From Paractinoplanes bogorensis (GTDB lineage: Bacteria > Actinomycetota > Actinomycetes > Mycobacteriales > Micromonosporaceae): DNA of 64,000 nucleotides. Below are positions 24,747 through 32,878 of this stretch, piece by piece. The DNA lies in contig NZ_JAHKKG010000017.1 in NCBI RefSeq assembly GCF_018829635.1, positions 62,001 to 126,000 on the forward strand, read 5' to 3'. The translations under genes and the position numbers were made by a program. The first letter of the stretch is position 1; each line of letters starts with the position of its first letter. The notes beneath the pieces are model-generated. The model searched no databases. It had not been told where the DNA came from and was given only the letters and a program-made list of their open reading frames with translations.

Positions 24747-25031
24747 GTGTACCTGATGATTTCGAAGTACCTCGTGCCGGTCGAGCAGGTCGACGCCGTA
24801 CGCGATGCGCACCTGGCCTTTCTGGAGGGCCTCGAGGCGCAGAATCTGGTCGTCACGGCCGGCCGCCAGGATCCGCCCGTCGGTGGGGTCGTGCTGCTCA
24901 ACGTCGAGGACGAAGGGCGCGCCCGCGAGATCATCGCCCAAGACCCGTACGTGCTCAGCAAAGTCGCCGAATACACCGCCACCGGTTGGATCCCGGCTCG
25001 CGGCGCGCTAAAGGACTACCCGAAGGCCTAA
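24747..25031 (+). CDS. YCII-related domain protein
   Basis: A 94-residue dimeric ferredoxin-like-fold protein of the YciI family (MYLMISKYLVPVEQVDAVRDAH, FLEGLEAQNLVVTAGRQDP, GRAREIIAQDPYVLSKVAEYTA). A His-Asp pair is sometimes catalytic in this family; here H28 is present, but the function is not known. It is divergent from the LLM oxidoreductase, possibly a functional partner. The stop interlocks with that of the convergent phosphoribosyltransferase (CTAA). Confidence 0.8.
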   Translation: MYLMISKYLVPVEQVDAVRDAHLAFLEGLEAQNLVVTAGRQDPPVGGVVLLNVEDEGRAREIIAQDPYVLSKVAEYTATGWIPARGALKDYPKA

Positions 25032-25564
25032 GGGTCGATGTCGGCCGCCGTGAGCAGGCCGCGCAGGGTGAGCTCGTGGGCCACGGCGGGCGGGCACTCG
25101 TCGACGATCACGGCGGTGCCCACATAGGTGGCGCCGAGCAGCGAGCGCAGCGCCCTGGACTGGGATCCGGTCGCGGCCCAGTCGTCGACCACGAGCACTC
25201 GGTCATCGGCGTTGAGCAACTCACGGCGTACGCCCAAATGCTGGGTCTCACCACGATGATCAGTGGGCACCTCGGCCCACATCATCGGCTCGGCGATCGG
25301 ACGCCGCGCCCCGGCCCGGTAGGCCTCGACGAAACCGACCCCGAGAGCCCGCGCGACCAGGGGGCCGACCAGGAAGCCGGTGACCTCGGGCGACACCACC
25401 ACGGTGGGCCGGTCGGCCCGGAAGAGGTCGGCCAGCCCGTCGCCCAGACCGGCGATGATCTCGGGGGAGCGCCACCAGCCGGACCGGTTGCTGACGAGGT
25501 AGCCCTCGCCCGGATCCGTCCAGCGGAACGCCGCCTTCAAAAGATCACGCAGATCGGTTGTCAC
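25028..25564 (-). CDS. Phosphoribosyltransferase-family protein
   Basis: A 178-residue type I PRT. The PRPP-binding loop VLVVDDWAATGSQSRAL and the upstream VVSPEVTGFLVGPLVARALGVGFVEAYRAG match adenine/hypoxanthine-type transferases. The hood region differs from known Apt and Hpt, so the base substrate is uncertain. Convergent with the YCII gene, with a 4-base overlap at the stops. No operon partner. Confidence 0.83.
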   Translation of the reverse strand: MTTDLRDLLKAAFRWTDPGEGYLVSNRSGWWRSPEIIAGLGDGLADLFRADRPTVVVSPEVTGFLVGPLVARALGVGFVEAYRAGARRPIAEPMMWAEVPTDHRGETQHLGVRRELLNADDRVLVVDDWAATGSQSRALRSLLGATYVGTAVIVDECPPAVAHELTLRGLLTAADIDP

Positions 25565-25664
25565 GCGGACATCCTGTCACTGCATGGGGGTCCCGTTCGG
25601 CCGCCCGGTCAGAACCCGCTCAGACTACGGGTCAAGTTAGTGCAGTCCGTAGCTTCGATCGGGC

Positions 25665-26792
25665 ATGCTGTTCGGCGTAGCCATGCCTAATCTGCCGCCG
25701 GGCCGCCGCCCGCTGAGTTCTGGATCCCGCGCCGGTCTCGGCGCGGCCATTGTGCTGCTCGCCGTCGTGTCCGCCGTGGAGATCGCGGACGGTCCCAAGG
25801 CCGACTTCGTGGGGCTCTTCGCGGCCGTCCCGTTCCTGGCCGCGGTCTTCGCGTTCTGGCAGACGGTGCTTGTCGTCGGGGTGCTCGCGACGATCGTCGG
25901 CATGGTCTTCGTGGGCGGGGCCGGCGCGCTGACCGTGGCCGGCACGGTCAACATTCTCGGCATTCTGCTCGCGACCGGCATCGCGGCCGCCGTGGCGACC
26001 ATCCGGCAGCGTCAGGCCGACCGGATCGCCGAGTTGCAGCGGCTCGCCGCGGTCGCCCAGCAGGCGGTGCTGCGGCCGGTCGGCCCGCAGGTGGGGGCGC
26101 TCGCGGTGGCGGGCCGATACATCTCGGCCACCGCCGCCGCCGACATCGGGGGCGACCTCTACGAGGCGCTCGATACGCCGTACGGGGTCCGCATCATCAT
26201 CGGCGACGTGCGCGGCAAGGGTCTGGACGCGGTCCGGCTGGCGAGCATCGTGCTCGGCTCCTACCGGCATGTCGCGTACGAGCGGGCCGATCTCAAGTCG
26301 ATGGTGACCGATCTGGATCGGGCGGTGGCGCGCAGCGTCGGTGACGAGGACTTCGTGACCGCGGCGCTGGTCGAAGAGCGTGGCGGCACCCTGACGATCG
26401 TCAACTGTGGACATCCGGCGCCGTTGCTGCTGCGCCGGGGTCAGGTCATCCCGCTCGAGCCACCGTCGCCGGCGCCGCCGCTGGGGTTCATGCCCGAGGT
26501 GAAGCCGCGGGTCGAGCGGCTGGAGCCGGGCGACCGGCTGCTGCTGTTCACCGACGGGCTGGGCGAGGCGCGCCGGGACGGTGAGTTCTTCCCGACCGCC
26601 GACCGCGCGTGGCGGTTGCTCGGCCACGGCACGGTCGGCGACGGGTTGGCCTCGCTCGAGACCGCCCTGGTCGACTGGGTGCACGGTCGCCTCGAGGACG
26701 ACATCGCACTGGTGCTGCTGGAATACGCGGGACCCGACGACGGTGCCGCGGTGCCCATGCCGAGCTGGGAAGTCGGCGCCGCCGGAAGCTAG
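25665..26792 (+). CDS. Membrane-anchored SpoIIE-type PP2C phosphatase
   Basis: A 375-residue protein with three to four membrane segments (about 24-110), a short helical linker (QRQADRIAELQRLAAVAQQAVL) and a SpoIIE/RsbU-type PP2C domain (about 140-360) with metal motifs GGDLYEAL, GDVRGKGLDAV, NCGHPAPLLL, FTDGLGEARR and DDIALVLL. Such enzymes dephosphorylate anti-sigma antagonist proteins in partner-switching pathways. No antagonist or anti-sigma factor gene is adjacent, so its target lies elsewhere. The start could be 25665 or the in-frame ATG at 25683; neither has a ribosome site. The stop shares CTAG with the convergent small gene. Confidence 0.87.
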   Translation: MLFGVAMPNLPPGRRPLSSGSRAGLGAAIVLLAVVSAVEIADGPKADFVGLFAAVPFLAAVFAFWQTVLVVGVLATIVGMVFVGGAGALTVAGTVNILGILLATGIAAAVATIRQRQADRIAELQRLAAVAQQAVLRPVGPQVGALAVAGRYISATAAADIGGDLYEALDTPYGVRIIIGDVRGKGLDAVRLASIVLGSYRHVAYERADLKSMVTDLDRAVARSVGDEDFVTAALVEERGGTLTIVNCGHPAPLLLRRGQVIPLEPPSPAPPLGFMPEVKPRVERLEPGDRLLLFTDGLGEARRDGEFFPTADRAWRLLGHGTVGDGLASLETALVDWVHGRLEDDIALVLLEYAGPDDGAAVPMPSWEVGAAGS

Positions 26793-26947
26793 GCGGCGAC
26801 CTCAGTGCCCTCGGGCGACGGCGAAGGCGTGGGAGCGGGCGAGACCGGCACTGGCACTGGCTCGGGCCGACGGTGCCGCCCGACGTAGTGGCGTGGCTGG
26901 TCCGCCTGTCGGGGCTCGGGAATGAGGCTCTTGATCGTGGCGAACAT
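26789..26947 (-). CDS. Small Pro-rich protein of unknown function
   Basis: A 52-residue protein starting MFATIKSLIPEPRQADQPRHY, with a basic middle and a Pro/Ser/Glu tail. The ATG is preceded by AAAGGGGG 8 bases upstream, a strong ribosome site, and the stop shares a CTAG with the convergent SpoIIE gene. A longer frame reaching 27130 looks non-coding upstream of this ATG. Function unknown. Confidence 0.5.
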   Translation of the reverse strand: MFATIKSLIPEPRQADQPRHYVGRHRRPEPVPVPVSPAPTPSPSPEGTEVAA

Positions 26948-27249
26948 GGCGCGCCCCCTTTGGCGGCTGCTGGTCGAAGCGAAAAGCTCCGTGTCTATCC
27001 GGTGCAACGAGCCGAATCGCGCACCGATACGTGAGGTGCGCATGGGAGTCGGCAAATAGCCGAACGGCCATCCTGCTGGCCACCCGATCGGAGGCGTTTG
27101 ATGTCGAAACCGACGGACACACCCCCGCAACAGGGTGGTTGGTCACGAAACAGCTCGCGGCTTGTCGGCCGCTACCGATCAGTAATACAGTGGGTGTTAC
27201 TGACGGGTAACTCCAGACCGGCGGCGTTCGGAGAGCGGGGCCAAGCACC
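26948..27249. other. Divergent intergenic region upstream of the acyl-CoA dehydrogenase gene
   Basis: About 300 bases without a gene. It holds a 7-bp hairpin (27019-27025 with 27035-27041) upstream of the small minus-strand gene and, near its right end, two overlapping inverted repeats that look like a repressor operator for the fadE gene. Confidence 0.5.
27179..27211 (+). promoter_or_regulatory. Operator-like overlapping inverted repeats upstream of fadE
   Basis: TCAGTAATAC (27179-27188) and GTGTTACTGA (27194-27203) form a 10-5-10 inverted repeat with one mismatch. GTTAC/GTAAC at 27196-27211 forms a second one overlapping it. TAATAC inside the first could serve as -10. The arrangement fits a TetR-type fatty-acid regulator; which one is unknown. 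Confidence 0.5.
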
Positions 27250-29106
27250 ATGAGTCACTACAAGAGCAACCTTCGGGACCTTCAGTTCAATCTGTTCGAG
27301 GTCTTCGGGGCTGACCAGGCGTTCGGCCAGGCGCCGTACTCGGACATCGATGCGGAGACCGCGAAGGACGTCCTGACCGAGGTCAACCGCCTCGCGACCG
27401 AGGATCTGGCCGCCAGCTACGTCGAGGCCGACCGCAATCCGCCGGTCTTCGACCCTGCGACGCACACCGCGCCGCTGCCGGAGTCGTTCAAGAAGTCGTT
27501 CGACCAGTGGATGGCCAGCGAGTTCTGGCGCCTCGACCTGCCCGCGTCGCTCGGCGGCACCCTCGCCCCGCGCGCCTTCTGGTGGGCCCTGGCCGAAAAC
27601 GTGCTCGGCGCCAACGCTCCGGTATGGATGTATTCGTCCGGTCCCTCGTTCGCGTCCGTCATCGACGCCGAGGGCACCGAGGAGCAGAAGAAGTGGGCCA
27701 AGCTCTTCGTCGAGAAGCTCTGGGGCTCCTCGATGGTGCTGACCGAGCCCGACGCGGGTTCCGACGTCGGCGCCGGCCGCACCAGGGCCATCCAGCAGCC
27801 CGATGGTTCGTGGCACATCGAGGGTGTCAAGCGCTTCATCACCTCGGGTGAGCACGACCTGACCGACAACATCATCCACTACGTGCTGGCCCGTCCGGTC
27901 GGCGTCGAGGGTGTCGGCGGTCCGGGAACCAAGGGCCTGTCGCTGTTCATCGTGCCGAAGTACCACTTCGACGCCGAGACCGGCGAGCTGGGCGAGCGCA
28001 ACGGCGTCTACGCCACCAACATCGAGCACAAGATGGGCCTCAAGGTCTCGAACACCTGCGAGCTGACCTTCGGCGAGCACGGCACCCCGGCCAAGGGCTG
28101 GCTGCTCGGCGAGAAGCACCAGGGCATCCGCCAGATGTTCATGATCATTGAGTACGCCCGCATGATGGTCGGCACCAAGGCGATCGCGACCCTGTCGACG
28201 GGTTACCTGAACGCCCTCGAGTACGCCAAGAACCGCGTACAGGGCGCCGACCTGGTGCAGAACGACAACAAGAACGCGCCGCGCGTCACGATCACCCACC
28301 ACCCCGACGTACGCCGGTCTCTGATGCTCCAGAAGGCGTACTCGGAAGCTCTTCGTGCCCTGGTCGTCTACACCGGCACGTGGCAGGACAAGGTCGCCAT
28401 CGCCGAGGCGGCCGGTGACACCGAGGCCGCCAAGACCGCGAGCAAGGTCAACGACCTGCTGCTTCCGCTGGTCAAGGGCGTGGGCTCCGAGCGGGCGTAC
28501 GAGCTGCTCGGTCACGAGGCGCTGCAGACGTTCGGCGGTTCCGGCTTCCTGCAGGACTACCCGCTCGAGCAGTACGTGCGGGACGCGAAGATCGACACCC
28601 TGTACGAGGGCACGACCGCGATCCAGAGCCTCGACCTGATCTTCCGCAAGATCGTGAAGGACCAGGGCGTCGCGCTGGCCACGCTGGCCGGCGAGATGCA
28701 GCAGTTCGTCGAGAGCGAGGCCGGCAACGGTCAGCTCAAGGTCGAGCGGCTCGGGCTGGGCAAGGCGCTCGGCGAGATGCAGCAGATCCTCGGTGCGTCG
28801 ATGGGCTGGCTCGGCGCGGTGCAGGGCGGCGAGACCCGCGAGCTGTACAAGGTGGGCCTGAGCTCGCGGCGCGTTCTGCTCGCGCTCGGCGACGTCGTGC
28901 TCGCCTGGCTGCTGCTGCGCCAGGCCGAGGTCGCCCTCAAGGCGCTGGGCGGCGAGCTGTCGGCGGCCGACAAGAACTTCTACGAGGGCAAGGTCGCGGC
29001 GGCCCGATTCTTCGTCCGCGAGGTCCTGCCCCGCGTCGGTTCCGACCGGCGCATCATCGAGAACACCACTCTGGACATCATGGACATCTCCGAGGACGTT
29101 TTCTGA
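27250..29106 (+). CDS. fadE5: Acyl-CoA dehydrogenase, FadE5-like
   Basis: A 618-residue FAD-dependent dehydrogenase for the first step of fatty-acid beta-oxidation. The N-terminus MSHYKSNLRDLQFNLFEVFG and the size match the mycobacterial FadE5 type, which has an extra C-terminal domain. Motifs include WGSSMVLTEPDAGSDVGAGRT (FAD and acyl-CoA site), ETFGGSGFLQDYPLEQYVRD-like late segment and YEGTTAIQSLDL, where the glutamate is the expected catalytic base. Operator-like repeats lie about 40-70 bases upstream. It stands alone and ends at a bidirectional hairpin. Confidence 0.92.
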   Translation: MSHYKSNLRDLQFNLFEVFGADQAFGQAPYSDIDAETAKDVLTEVNRLATEDLAASYVEADRNPPVFDPATHTAPLPESFKKSFDQWMASEFWRLDLPASLGGTLAPRAFWWALAENVLGANAPVWMYSSGPSFASVIDAEGTEEQKKWAKLFVEKLWGSSMVLTEPDAGSDVGAGRTRAIQQPDGSWHIEGVKRFITSGEHDLTDNIIHYVLARPVGVEGVGGPGTKGLSLFIVPKYHFDAETGELGERNGVYATNIEHKMGLKVSNTCELTFGEHGTPAKGWLLGEKHQGIRQMFMIIEYARMMVGTKAIATLSTGYLNALEYAKNRVQGADLVQNDNKNAPRVTITHHPDVRRSLMLQKAYSEALRALVVYTGTWQDKVAIAEAAGDTEAAKTASKVNDLLLPLVKGVGSERAYELLGHEALQTFGGSGFLQDYPLEQYVRDAKIDTLYEGTTAIQSLDLIFRKIVKDQGVALATLAGEMQQFVESEAGNGQLKVERLGLGKALGEMQQILGASMGWLGAVQGGETRELYKVGLSSRRVLLALGDVVLAWLLLRQAEVALKALGGELSAADKNFYEGKVAAARFFVREVLPRVGSDRRIIENTTLDIMDISEDVF

Positions 29107-29165
29107 GGTAGTTCCCCCCGGTGAGCGGAGCCGCCCCGCTCCTCTCACCACTCCTGAAAACGGTT

Positions 29166-29197
29166 GAGGCCGGCGAACGATGACGTTCGCCGGCCTC
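29166..29197. terminator. Bidirectional hairpin between fadE and sixA
   Basis: A perfect 14-bp stem (GAGGCCGGCGAACG at 29166-29179 with 29184-29197) and a 4-base loop between convergent genes. On the minus strand it is followed by a short TTTT run. Confidence 0.8.
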
Positions 29198-29203
29198 GGT
29201 CGT

Positions 29204-29725
29204 CTATCCGCGAGCGGTATGCCGCTCCACCAGATGCATCGAGCGCGGCTCGGTCGACGACCAACTGCCTTCTTCCGTACGGTGTACCGCCAGACCCGCC
29301 GTCTTCATGATCATGTCGACGCCGTCGTACTGATCGTCGGGGATCATCAGCGTCGACACCTCGGACATCGTCGGGTTGTGCCCGACCACCAGCACCGTAC
29401 GAACCGTCTCGGGCACCTTGCGCAGCAGGTCGAACACCTCGGTCGGCCCACCGCTGTAGAGGCTCTGCTCATAGCGGACCTCGGGCGTCCCGCCGCCGGG
29501 CTGGGCCTGGGCCAGCGCGATCGAAACGCCCTGCCAGGTCTGCCGGGTGCGGGCCGCGGCCGAGCACAGCACCAGATCGGGATGCAGGCGCTCGTCGGCC
29601 AGCCAGGCACCCGCCGCATCCGCGTCGGTCTCGCCGACCGTGGTCAGTTTCCGGTCGAAATCGGAGCGTTCATCAGGCGTTTCGGCCTTGGCGTGGCGAA
29701 GCAGAACGAGCGTCCTAGCGGTCAT
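29204..29725 (-). CDS. sixA: SixA-type phosphohistidine phosphatase (histidine phosphatase family)
   Basis: A 173-residue phosphoglycerate-mutase-like protein with catalytic LLRHAKAE near the N-terminus, RTRQTW, and the second histidine in VVGHNPTMSE. Its small size and lack of an inserted cap fit SixA, which removes phosphate from His in signalling proteins. No phosphorelay gene is nearby. An ordinary phosphomonoesterase role cannot be excluded. Confidence 0.85.
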   Translation of the reverse strand: MTARTLVLLRHAKAETPDERSDFDRKLTTVGETDADAAGAWLADERLHPDLVLCSAAARTRQTWQGVSIALAQAQPGGGTPEVRYEQSLYSGGPTEVFDLLRKVPETVRTVLVVGHNPTMSEVSTLMIPDDQYDGVDMIMKTAGLAVHRTEEGSWSSTEPRSMHLVERHTARG

Positions 29726-29813
29726 GCGTCCAGCTTGCCTGATTGAGGATCAGAGCGGGTGGGTAACCCCGTCAGCGACGTATTGACCACGGTGAGGATC
29801 AAGGAGGCCCGTG

Positions 29814-30116
29814 ATGGGCATCGGCGGAAGCATCTTCCTGCTGGCGTTGGGCGCGATCCTGGCGTTCGCCGTCAACGCGAACATCAGTGGGATCGACATC
29901 AACATCATCGGGTGGATCCTGATGGCGGCCGGCCTGGTGGGCCTGGTCATCACTCTCTGGTTCTGGAACAGCCGTCGCCGTACGGTCGTGACCCGGCAGA
30001 CGACCGCCGATCCGGTCGCGGGGGCCCCGGTCTATGGGCAGCAGCAGGTGCGCAGCGAATACCGGGAGACCCGGCGCGACGACGTTCCGCCGCCTCCGCC
30101 GCCCGCCTACCAGTAA
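29814..30116 (+). CDS. DUF6458-family small membrane protein
   Basis: A 100-residue protein with two membrane segments (about 4-20 and 29-50: MGIGGSIFLLALGAILAFAV, then IIGWILMAAGLVGLVITLWFW) and a hydrophilic tail ending in a run of prolines. This is the DUF6458 pattern, widespread in actinobacteria and of unknown function. AAGGAGG ends 6 bases before the ATG at 29814; a GTG one codon upstream is the alternative. Followed by a terminator. Confidence 0.8.
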   Translation: MGIGGSIFLLALGAILAFAVNANISGIDINIIGWILMAAGLVGLVITLWFWNSRRRTVVTRQTTADPVAGAPVYGQQQVRSEYRETRRDDVPPPPPPAYQ

Positions 30117-30129
30117 CCAACCCGACTCG

Positions 30130-30180
30130 CGACGCCGGCAGCCGCGCCCCTCCCCCTAGCGGCCTGCCGGCGTCGCTTTG
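30130..30180. terminator. Terminator after the DUF6458 gene
   Basis: A 12-bp perfect stem (CGACGCCGGCAG at 30130-30141 with 30164-30175) followed by CTTTGTCGTT on the plus strand, between convergent genes. Confidence 0.75.
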
Positions 30181-30191
30181 TCGTTCGCTTG

Positions 30192-31031
30192 TCAGGCCTT
30201 AAGAGCGGTTCCCACGTACGACTTCAGCGACGTCGCCGGACGACCCAGCAGCGACTCGAGGTCGTCGACCGGCACGTAGAGCCCGCCGTTGGCCGCGCCC
30301 CGGTCGGAGTCGGCCAGGATCGCCGCGAACGCCTCGGGCAGGCCCACACCGACCAGCATCTCGCGGTACTTGTCCTCACCGAGGTCGGTGTAGGTGACCG
30401 GCTGGCCGGACTGCGCGGCGATCTCGGCGGCGAACTCCTCCATCGTGAAGCCCTGGCCACCCAGCTCGTAGACCTTGCCGGCCTGGCCGTCGGTGGTGAG
30501 CACGGCGGCCGCGGCCTCGGCATAGTCGGCCCGGGTGGCGGCGCTGATCTTGCCGTCGGCCGAGGCGCCGAATAGACCGTGCTCCAGACCCTGCGCGACG
30601 TTGTAGTTCTCGAAGTACCAGCTGTTGCGCAGGAACGCGTACGGGAGACCGGACTCGACGATCAGGTTCTCGGTCGCGCGGTGCTCCTCGGCCAGCTTGA
30701 GGTCGCTCGTGTCGGCCTTCGGGATGCTGGTGTAGACGAGCAGGCCGACGTTGGCCGCCTTGGCCGCCGCGACGACGTTGGTGTGCTGGGCCATCCGCTG
30801 ACCGGCCTCGCTGCCCGAGATGAAGAGGACCTTGTCGGCACCCTCGAACGCCGCCCGCAGCGCCTCCGGATCCTCGTAGGCGACCTGCTTCACCGTGATG
30901 CCCAGGTCAGCGATCTTGTCGACCGAGCGGCCGAGGCCGACGATCTCGCTCGCGGGCACACCCTTGGCCAGAAGCGACTGGATGGCGAGCCGGCCGAGGT
31001 GTCCGGTGGCGCCCGTGACGACGATGCTCAT
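30192..31031 (-). CDS. NmrA-like NAD(P)H-binding oxidoreductase (QOR2-like)
   Basis: A 279-residue atypical short-chain dehydrogenase: Rossmann motif VVTGATGHLGRLAIQSLLAKG, VLFISGSEAGQR, YTSIPKADTSD and NSWYFENYN match the NmrA/HSCARG/QOR2 group that reduces quinones or senses NADPH. The ATG at 31031 has AGGAGG at the right distance and gives the standard N-terminus. It is divergent from an HxlR-family regulator, the usual partner for such quinone- or electrophile-responsive reductases. Confidence 0.88.
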   Translation of the reverse strand: MSIVVTGATGHLGRLAIQSLLAKGVPASEIVGLGRSVDKIADLGITVKQVAYEDPEALRAAFEGADKVLFISGSEAGQRMAQHTNVVAAAKAANVGLLVYTSIPKADTSDLKLAEEHRATENLIVESGLPYAFLRNSWYFENYNVAQGLEHGLFGASADGKISAATRADYAEAAAAVLTTDGQAGKVYELGGQGFTMEEFAAEIAAQSGQPVTYTDLGEDKYREMLVGVGLPEAFAAILADSDRGAANGGLYVPVDDLESLLGRPATSLKSYVGTALKA

Positions 31032-31111
31032 AGCGTTCCTCCTGCTGATTGAAGCTTGCACCACCATAACCGCGCAGGTCAGAGGTCACTTCCCAATCGA
31101 TAGAAGGCACC

Positions 31112-31141
31112 TTGAAGTGCAGTACTTACCTGAGGGATAGT
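31112..31141 (+). promoter_or_regulatory. Leaderless promoter of the HxlR regulator gene
   Basis: TTGAAG (31112-31117), an 18-base spacer, and GATAGT (31136-31141) end 6 bases before the GTG at 31148, so transcription should begin at the start codon. The palindrome AGTACT inside the spacer is a possible autoregulatory site. Confidence 0.5.
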
Positions 31142-31147
31142 GTCCAG

Positions 31148-31525
31148 GTGGAAACCACCGCGTACGCGAAAGATTGTCCGAGCCGGCAGATCCTCGACCG
31201 GATCGGCGACACGTGGAGCGTCCTGGTCGTCGGGATGCTGGCCGACGGCCCGCAGCGTTACTCGTCGCTCGCCAAGCGGATCGAGGGCATCAGTCCCAAG
31301 ATGCTCACCCAGACGCTGCGCGGTCTCGAGCGTGACGGCCTGATCGGCCGCACGGTGTACGCCGAGGTGCCGCCCCGGGTCGACTACGAACTGACCATTC
31401 TCGGCCTGAGTCTGCTCGACCTGGTGCGGGCGCTGTCGCGATGGGCCGAGACGCACATCGGCGACGTGCAGGCGGCCCGGGTCGCCTACGACAACCCGGG
31501 CGTGCGCGTCTCCGTGTCGTCTTAG
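31148..31525 (+). CDS. HxlR-family transcriptional regulator
   Basis: A 125-residue winged-helix protein: CPSRQILDRIGDTWSVLVVGMLADGPQRYSSL, IEGISPKMLTQTLRGLERDGLIGRTVY and VDYELTILG are the HxlR pattern. The N-terminal cysteine (KDCPSRQ) is typical of redox- or quinone-sensing members such as HypR and QorR. It probably regulates the divergent NmrA-like reductase. I chose the GTG at 31148 because of the promoter spacing; a TTG at 31112 would overlap the promoter. The stop interlocks with the convergent hemolysin III gene (TTAG). Confidence 0.9.
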   Translation: METTAYAKDCPSRQILDRIGDTWSVLVVGMLADGPQRYSSLAKRIEGISPKMLTQTLRGLERDGLIGRTVYAEVPPRVDYELTILGLSLLDLVRALSRWAETHIGDVQAARVAYDNPGVRVSVSS

Positions 31526-32199
31526 GCGTAGAGCGAGAAGTAGATCGCGATGTGGTGGCAGATCGCGGCCACCAGCGTGCACGCGTGGAAGAACTCGTGG
31601 TGGCCGAAGACCTCGGGCCACGGGTTCGGCCGGCGCAGGGCGTAGAACACGGCGCCGACGCTGTAGATCACGCCACCGACCGCGAGCAGCACCAGGGTGG
31701 CGACGCCGCCGCGGTGCAGCACCTCGGGCAGGATCGCGACCGCGCCCCAGCCCAGCGCCAGATAGAGGGGTGCACCGGCCCAGCGCGGCAGATGCGGCCA
31801 GATGGTCTTGAGCGCCACCCCGCCGAGCGCGCCACCCCAGATCAGGCTCAGCATCAGCGTCGCCTTGCCGGTCGGCAGCAGCTCGACGCAGAACGGCGTG
31901 TAGGTGCCGGCGATGAAGATGAAGATCATCGAGTGATCCGCCCGGCGCATGATCTGGTAGCCGCGTTCGCTCCAGACCCGCCGGTGATAGAGCGCGCTGA
32001 TGCCGAACAGCCCACACACGGTGACGCTGTAGATCAGGACGCTCAGGAACGGCGCGATGCCCGGTCTGCTCAGGGCGATCGAGCACAGCACGATGCCGCA
32101 CACCAGCGCGACGAAGAACGCGTATTGATGCAACCGGCCGCGCAGCCTCGGCTTTCCGAGGTCAGCCGGCTTCATCCGGAACGGGGCGGAAGTCGTCAC
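31522..32199 (-). CDS. trhA: Hemolysin III/TrhA-family membrane protein
   Basis: A 225-residue protein with seven predicted membrane segments and the conserved histidine/aspartate sites of the HlyIII/PAQR superfamily: SALYHRRVW, RRADHSMIFIFIAGTYTPF and GHHEFFHACTLVAAICHH. The three histidine groups probably bind a metal. Bacterial members (TrhA) influence membrane-lipid homeostasis; the haemolysin name reflects heterologous effects. The GTG start at 32199 faces the pxpB promoter region. Confidence 0.9.
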   Translation of the reverse strand: MTTSAPFRMKPADLGKPRLRGRLHQYAFFVALVCGIVLCSIALSRPGIAPFLSVLIYSVTVCGLFGISALYHRRVWSERGYQIMRRADHSMIFIFIAGTYTPFCVELLPTGKATLMLSLIWGGALGGVALKTIWPHLPRWAGAPLYLALGWGAVAILPEVLHRGGVATLVLLAVGGVIYSVGAVFYALRRPNPWPEVFGHHEFFHACTLVAAICHHIAIYFSLYA

Positions 32200-32209
32200 G
32201 AGTTTCAGG

Positions 32210-32260
32210 TTACGGTATCGTAAGTTACTCGTCAGTAGTGAACTTCGGCACTGGCACTAT
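32210..32260 (+). promoter_or_regulatory. Operator-like palindrome and leaderless promoter of the pxp operon
   Basis: TTACGGTATCGTAA (32210-32223) is a 5-4-5 palindrome in the short divergent gap. CACTAT at 32255-32260 is a -10 candidate 6 bases before the pxpB ATG, which fits leaderless translation. Confidence 0.45.
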
Positions 32261-32266
32261 GTGACC

Positions 32267-32878
32267 ATGAGGCTGAAACGGTCGGGCGCTTCGGCTCTGC
32301 TGCTCGAGTGCCGCGACGGCGACGAGGTCGAGGCGTGGCGGCGTGAGGTGGTGCGCCGGCGCGAGGCGGGTGAGCTGCGCGTGATCGACATCGTGCCCGG
32401 TGCCCGGACGCTGCTGCTCGACGGCGTGGAACCCGGCACCGACGCTCTGCTCTCCTCGTGGCGAGCGCATGATTTTGTGGGTGTCGAGCATCGAGAAGGT
32501 TCGCTGGTCAAGATCGCTACCGTGTTCGACGGCGAGGATCTCGACGACGTCGCGGCGCGGTGGTCAATGCCCCGCGAGCGGGTAATCGCCCGTCTCACCG
32601 AGACAAATTTCACCGTCGCGTTCTGCGGATTCGCACCCGGTTTCGCCTACCTGCGCGGGCTCGGCCCGGAGTACGCCGTGCCCCGGCTCGACACTCCCCG
32701 ACAGCGGGTTCCGGCCGGTGCGGTCGGCCTCGCGGGTGACTACTGCGGCATCTATCCCACGGCCTCGCCGGGCGGATGGCGGCTGGTGGGTCGCACGTCG
32801 GAGACCCTTTTCGACGTACGACGGGAACCCCCGGCCCGGCTCACCCCCGGCACCCGTGTGCAGTTGGTGGCAACGTGA
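32267..32878 (+). CDS. pxpB: 5-oxoprolinase subunit PxpB (KipI-like)
   Basis: A 203-residue subunit of the ATP-dependent bacterial 5-oxoprolinase, which opens 5-oxoproline, a damage product of glutamine, to glutamate. Family motifs FCGFAPGFAYLRGL, VPRLDTPRQRVPAGAVGLAGDYCGIYP and SPGGWRLVGRT are all present. The N-terminal half is more variable. The ATG at 32267 sits 6 bases after a -10-like CACTAT; a GTG at 32261 is the alternative. Overlaps pxpC by 4 bases (GTGA). Confidence 0.92.
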   Translation: MRLKRSGASALLLECRDGDEVEAWRREVVRRREAGELRVIDIVPGARTLLLDGVEPGTDALLSSWRAHDFVGVEHREGSLVKIATVFDGEDLDDVAARWSMPRERVIARLTETNFTVAFCGFAPGFAYLRGLGPEYAVPRLDTPRQRVPAGAVGLAGDYCGIYPTASPGGWRLVGRTSETLFDVRREPPARLTPGTRVQLVAT

